DNA of 10,393 nt from Asterionellopsis glacialis (taxonomy: Eukaryota > Bacillariophyta > Plagiogrammaphyceae > Rhaphoneidales > Asterionellopsidaceae): assembly GCA_014885115.2 (NCBI GenBank), contig WKLE02006353.1, positions 827-11,219 on the forward strand. Direction: 5' to 3'. Each line of letters begins with the position of its first letter. The stretch's first letter is position 1. Positions 7,528 to 10,393 of the stretch are shown piece by piece. The translations under genes were made by a program, and so were the position numbers. Under the pieces are notes generated by a model. That model was not told where the DNA came from, did no database searches, and worked only from the letters and a program-made list of their open reading frames with translations.

Positions 7528-8411
7528 ATTCTAATCTAAAGAAGGCAGAAACCATTTTTTCATTAGACAATCAAACACAAACAAAACAAACATACGGGGA
7601 AAGCGGACGAAATATTTTCGACCAATTTGATTGTTACCTGGCAATGAATCTTGCTACTAAAATAAATTCACGTATCCTGTACGAATTGCTTCACGAAAAT
7701 ATCGCAGAGTCTTTCATTTTTCAATAATGTGCGAAATTTGGCTTAATAAAATCCAATTACTGTCTTTCTTTATAGTTTTTTTTTTTTAAATATGCTCTGT
7801 CCATCAACAACGAGATTTAATTTCCATGAAAAAATCGAGACAACAGTATACAGAAACTTCAAGAAAGGAAGATTTTTTTTACACCAAAGAAAACTCTTTT
7901 GGGAGCTGAAAGAAAAATCTATTTCTAGCCAGGTAAGGGAAAAGTTTTAATTTTTTGAATGAAAAGTTAGGAAAAAATCGTAGGAGGAAAGAAGAACGGA
8001 GTTGAGGTTTTCCTAGATAGAAGCCCATATCAAAGTTGTTGGACAAAAACTGGAGAGTTAGATTACTACCACCGGTGTTTGGACTAGGACCTACTAGACT
8101 AGGTCCTCTCTAGCCGAGTCTAGTAAGTCTCGAGCTAGATAGTTGAAGTCTATCTGCTACTGTCTGTACCCTAACATGGCATTGCGAGGAGTCTTGGACC
8201 GCTCTTTGGCATTGTGATTGCATAAGATGTCCTCCATTAATATAAAAGATTTTCAGTATTTAAAATAAACAAAAGGAATGAGCCAAGCCGCAAGTGGGCA
8301 TAAAGGTCTCTTGTATGTAGAATTAATGTCGCAAAAGTACTCACCGGAAAAATATATGGTTTATTTTTCCGTCGATTGTGTTCTCGCAGTGTATCATGAT
8401 AAATATTGCAT
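7528..8411. other. Convergent AT-rich spacer between paralog B and the coiled-coil gene
   Basis: About 880 bases without a supportable gene. AATAAA occurs at 7661-7666 and 7745-7750 on the plus strand and could serve as polyadenylation signals for paralog B. A 12-T run lies at 7776-7787. A palindrome cluster at 8082-8155 is listed separately. A plus-strand frame starting with ATG at 8278 runs antisense into the coiled-coil gene and is judged spurious. Confidence 0.5.
8082..8155. repeat. Nested palindrome cluster built on CTAG and GACTAGG
   Basis: GACTAGGACC (8082-8091) and GACTAGGTCC (8097-8106) are direct repeats differing at one base. AGGACCTA (8086-8093) pairs perfectly with TAGGTCCT (8100-8107). 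ACTAGACT (8093-8100) pairs perfectly with AGTCTAGT (8117-8124). AGATAG (8137-8142) pairs with CTATCT (8150-8155). The first two stems share bases and compete, giving a possible two-state fold. The cluster sits between the 3' ends of two convergent genes, so it may structure their 3' ends, or it may be a remnant of a small mobile element. Confidence 0.6.
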
Positions 8412-9803
8412 TCACAATACCATGTTTCCAAATGATTCTCCATGTTCTTTGTCTAAATTTTCTTCTTGCGTATTATCAATATTCGATGTTGATCTTGTTC
8501 CTATTGTTGCCATTTTCGGATTATTTTTGTCGTCTGTGATTTCTTTCTGTAACGACCCTTTTGTCGATGTCGGTTTTGGCGTAGTTTCATTCACATTGTT
8601 GTTAGGTTCATTATAATTATTATGTTCACTGCTCCCAAATGCACAATGTACTTGAGTTGGTGTTGATGCTTCATGTGACAATTCATTATCCACATTGACA
8701 CCTGCATAATCATCTCCCATGGCTAATGATTCTGGAAGTGACTTTTCATCTATGCGATCTACGTCCAATGATGACGTTGTGGAAGTCGACTTCTCGCTGC
8801 AATTGTCGTCAACCTCTTTTCTTATTTTTTGCTGTTCAACATTGCCACGTGCCTGTTTTACTGTTTCTCTCCAGTCAGTTGTAGACGAAGGTATATCAGT
8901 CGATTTCACAATATTATCTTCTTCCAGAGTACTTGACACTGCGGCTTCTCCATCTTGCTCGACGGTATCAACTAGATTGAATTCCTTTTTTCTACGAGCT
9001 TCTCTTACTGCTTCTTTCCACATCTGTCTTTGACTCATTCTTTTCTCAAGTCCAGGTCTGCCACCCCGGGATGGAAGCTCTTCCAACCTGGAGGATTCTT
9101 CCTTTATCGACATTATGTCATCCCTCCCAGTAGACTTTTCTAGTGCAGAGGATCCATCCTCTGTCTTTGTTTCTTCACCTTGGGTTGTTCGCGATGATGG
9201 TGGTGGTGCTTTCAACTTGTCGTGTTCCATGGTTAGTCGCTTTAATTCTTCTTCCAACAGAGGTATAATTTCTTTTGCTTGTCGTAATTCAATACGTCTT
9301 TCATCGTGTTGACTTTGCTCCATTTGTTGTCGTTTACGTACTTGTGTTGCAAATTTGTGTAGTTGATGTTGAAATATTTTTTTAGAACCAATATCCATTT
9401 TAATTTGGTCTTGCTTGAATTGTAAATCCCTGGTTTGTTGTTTCATTTGATCTATTTCATTTTGTATGCATTGTTTACGTTCGCACAATGCTTCATATTT
9501 GAATTTCATTTTTTCAACACGTGGTTCGGCTACAGTTTCAATCTTTTGTTGTAACGTATCCTTTTCTTCATAGGCTATCCGTATGTCTTCATGTAATTGT
9601 TTTAAAAAGAAAATTTGATTTGCTTCCTGTGCATTCCGTTCGTGATCAATTTCATGACGTCGTGCTACAGCACGTCGTAATTTAATAACTTCAACTTCTA
9701 ACTCCCCACATTCCGCAACACCTGGTTTGTTTGTCATACCGGAAGTAGTGGCTGTAGTGGCATCCGTCGACTTTTTCATACTGAACCTTCTCATCATGGA
9801 CAT
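8412..9803 (-). CDS. Coiled-coil protein with disordered acidic tail, function unknown
   Basis: An uninterrupted frame encodes 463 residues from the ATG at 9803 (A at -3); ATGs at residues 3 and 4 are alternatives. Residues 1-30 are Ser/Thr-rich with a basic patch (MRRFSMKK). Residues about 33-198 are strongly helical and heptad-like, rich in Glu, Lys, Arg and Gln, with a Pro (P94) that may break the coil into two segments. After APPPSS the rest (200-463) is low in hydrophobics, rich in Ser, Thr, Asp, Glu and Asn, and probably disordered. Two copies of a short motif lie in the tail: W262-KEAVREAR and W311-RETVKQAR, 49 residues apart. There is no signal peptide, membrane span or catalytic motif. 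The architecture fits a structural, cytoskeletal or scaffold protein. I do not recognise the family. It is tail to tail with paralog B and divergent from the gene starting at 10018. Confidence 0.85.
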   Translation of the reverse strand: MSMMRRFSMKKSTDATTATTSGMTNKPGVAECGELEVEVIKLRRAVARRHEIDHERNAQEANQIFFLKQLHEDIRIAYEEKDTLQQKIETVAEPRVEKMKFKYEALCERKQCIQNEIDQMKQQTRDLQFKQDQIKMDIGSKKIFQHQLHKFATQVRKRQQMEQSQHDERRIELRQAKEIIPLLEEELKRLTMEHDKLKAPPPSSRTTQGEETKTEDGSSALEKSTGRDDIMSIKEESSRLEELPSRGGRPGLEKRMSQRQMWKEAVREARRKKEFNLVDTVEQDGEAAVSSTLEEDNIVKSTDIPSSTTDWRETVKQARGNVEQQKIRKEVDDNCSEKSTSTTSSLDVDRIDEKSLPESLAMGDDYAGVNVDNELSHEASTPTQVHCAFGSSEHNNYNEPNNNVNETTPKPTSTKGSLQKEITDDKNNPKMATIGTRSTSNIDNTQEENLDKEHGESFGNMVL

Positions 9804-10017
9804 GCTGCTCTTGTCGTCTAGTCAGTGTAGAATACTGTTCAGTAGATCGACTTCATGGATGCATGTAGTGAGCCTCGCAGAGCTCAAGGTGGTACATTTA
9901 AATTATTGCTCAAGTTGTTTCAAGTTTCAGGATCACTCAATCCCAACCTTTGATAGGAACAGTATAAAGTGTATGAAAAGCGGGTCCGCAGTCGGAACTC
10001 TCTACGATCAAATCACA
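9804..10017. promoter_or_regulatory. Probable divergent promoter region
   Basis: Only 214 bases separate the ATG of the coiled-coil gene (minus, 9803) from the inferred ATG at 10018 (plus). TATAAAG at 9963-9969 lies about 50 bases before 10018 and could be a TATA element for the plus-strand gene. TTTAAA near 9897 is a candidate on either strand. A shared bidirectional promoter is inferred from the spacing and depends on the 10018 gene being real. Confidence 0.35.
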
Positions 10018-10393
10018 ATGACCGATACAGGTACTACTGGTGGACCCAAGAGTGTTTTGCTCTCGGCTTGCACTCCGATCGCCCACAACTGTAACAGAGA
10101 CCCTTGAATCGCGAAAAAGGGAACCTCGCCTGCTTGCAACATATTATACACCATGCATGAGAACATCAAAAGGAAAAAAATTCATCCCAGATTGCAGCTC
10201 TGCGTATATATAAATTGTGTAATATATAGTTTCGATGATACTTATAAATATTCACGATCTATGGAGTTTTTTTTATTGAAGGAATCAATATCTTTACCAT
10301 TGCTATTAATATCATTTTTCAGTACCTGTACAGATAGTAGGACCCAAGCAGCTTCTCACTCCTGGCTACAGAGAAGATCCGAACCCCCCCCCC
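10018..10393 (+). CDS. 5' end of a spliced gene, partial at the right edge
   Basis: The model is join(10018..10030, 10323..>10393). ATG at 10018 has A at -3. The unspliced frame stops at 10107. CAG/GTACTA at 10028-10036 is a good donor, and ATTTTTCAG ending at 10322 is a pyrimidine-rich acceptor with a branch-like TTAAT at about 10305-10309. Removing the 292-base intron gives MTDTVPVQIVGPKQ, then LLTPGYREDP, ending in prolines at the edge; it stays open for 28 codons. The family cannot be told from so little. The earlier acceptor-like CAG at 10197 leads to a stop within a few codons. A competing model is an unspliced start at ATG 10261, giving MEFFLLKESISLPLLLISFF, signal-peptide-like and also open to the edge; the two models cannot both be right for one transcript. 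Confidence 0.35.
10384..10393. repeat. Terminal poly-C run
   Basis: The window closes with ten consecutive C. This may be the start of a proline-coding tract of the partial gene, or a homopolymer at which an assembly or read broke off. The sequence alone cannot distinguish them. Confidence 0.7.

Noticed and set aside
8278..8616. Plus-strand ATG frame of 112 codons
   Set aside because: Two thirds of it is antisense to the coiled-coil gene, whose low-complexity tail gives an artificially open complement; the remainder shows no family.
9727..10107. Plus frame of 126 codons through the divergent promoter region
   Set aside because: Begins at a non-ATG codon antisense to the coiled-coil gene. 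Only its last part, from the ATG at 10018, is retained as a first exon.
1..10393. tRNA, rRNA, CRISPR array, transposase or bacterial operon signals
   Set aside because: Read through on both strands; no cloverleaf with a TTC arm, no regularly spaced repeats and no transposase or integrase motifs were found.

Overview
The window looks like nuclear DNA from a diatom or a close photosynthetic stramenopile relative with a secondary plastid. The reasons are compact, mostly intronless eukaryotic genes, A-rich contexts before the start ATGs, no bacterial ribosome-binding sites or operons, and an FKBP-type protein whose long N-terminus stacks an ER-type signal peptide, a basic transit-like stretch and a twin-arginine lumen-targeting signal. 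That stack is what a protein needs to reach the thylakoid lumen through the extra membranes of a secondary plastid. Genus and species cannot be read from the sequence.

Layout, left to right. 1-242: a frame open at the left edge that may be the 3' end of an off-window gene (weak). 699-2111 (+): paralog A, a 470-residue protein of no named family I recognise. 2487-3365 (-): the predicted thylakoid-lumen FKBP-like protein, tail to tail with paralog A. 3366-6093: about 2.7 kb with no confident gene; it holds a CTGT microsatellite, a cluster of hairpins and a questionable minus-strand gene candidate (4948-5484) that would need a 36-base intron. 6094-7527 (+): paralog B, a 477-residue relative of paralog A. 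7528-8411: an AT-rich convergent spacer with nested palindromes. 8412-9803 (-): a coiled-coil protein with a disordered acidic tail. 9804-10017: a short divergent promoter region. 10018 to the right edge (+): the inferred start of a spliced gene, a 13-base first exon, a 292-base GT-AG intron and a second exon open to a terminal poly-C run.

The most interesting content is the paralog pair. Both proteins have two conserved beta-rich regions, a Pro/Gln-rich linker, a conserved helical C-terminal module and a YYPGY ending. The second beta-rich region ends in a KSKRYKRP basic motif and, by eye and from memory, resembles the animal Runt DNA-binding domain in the order of several short motifs. This suggests, without proving, a p53/Rel/Runt-like Ig-fold nucleic-acid-binding family in an alga. 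I see no functional link between the paralogs and the FKBP or coiled-coil genes beyond adjacency.
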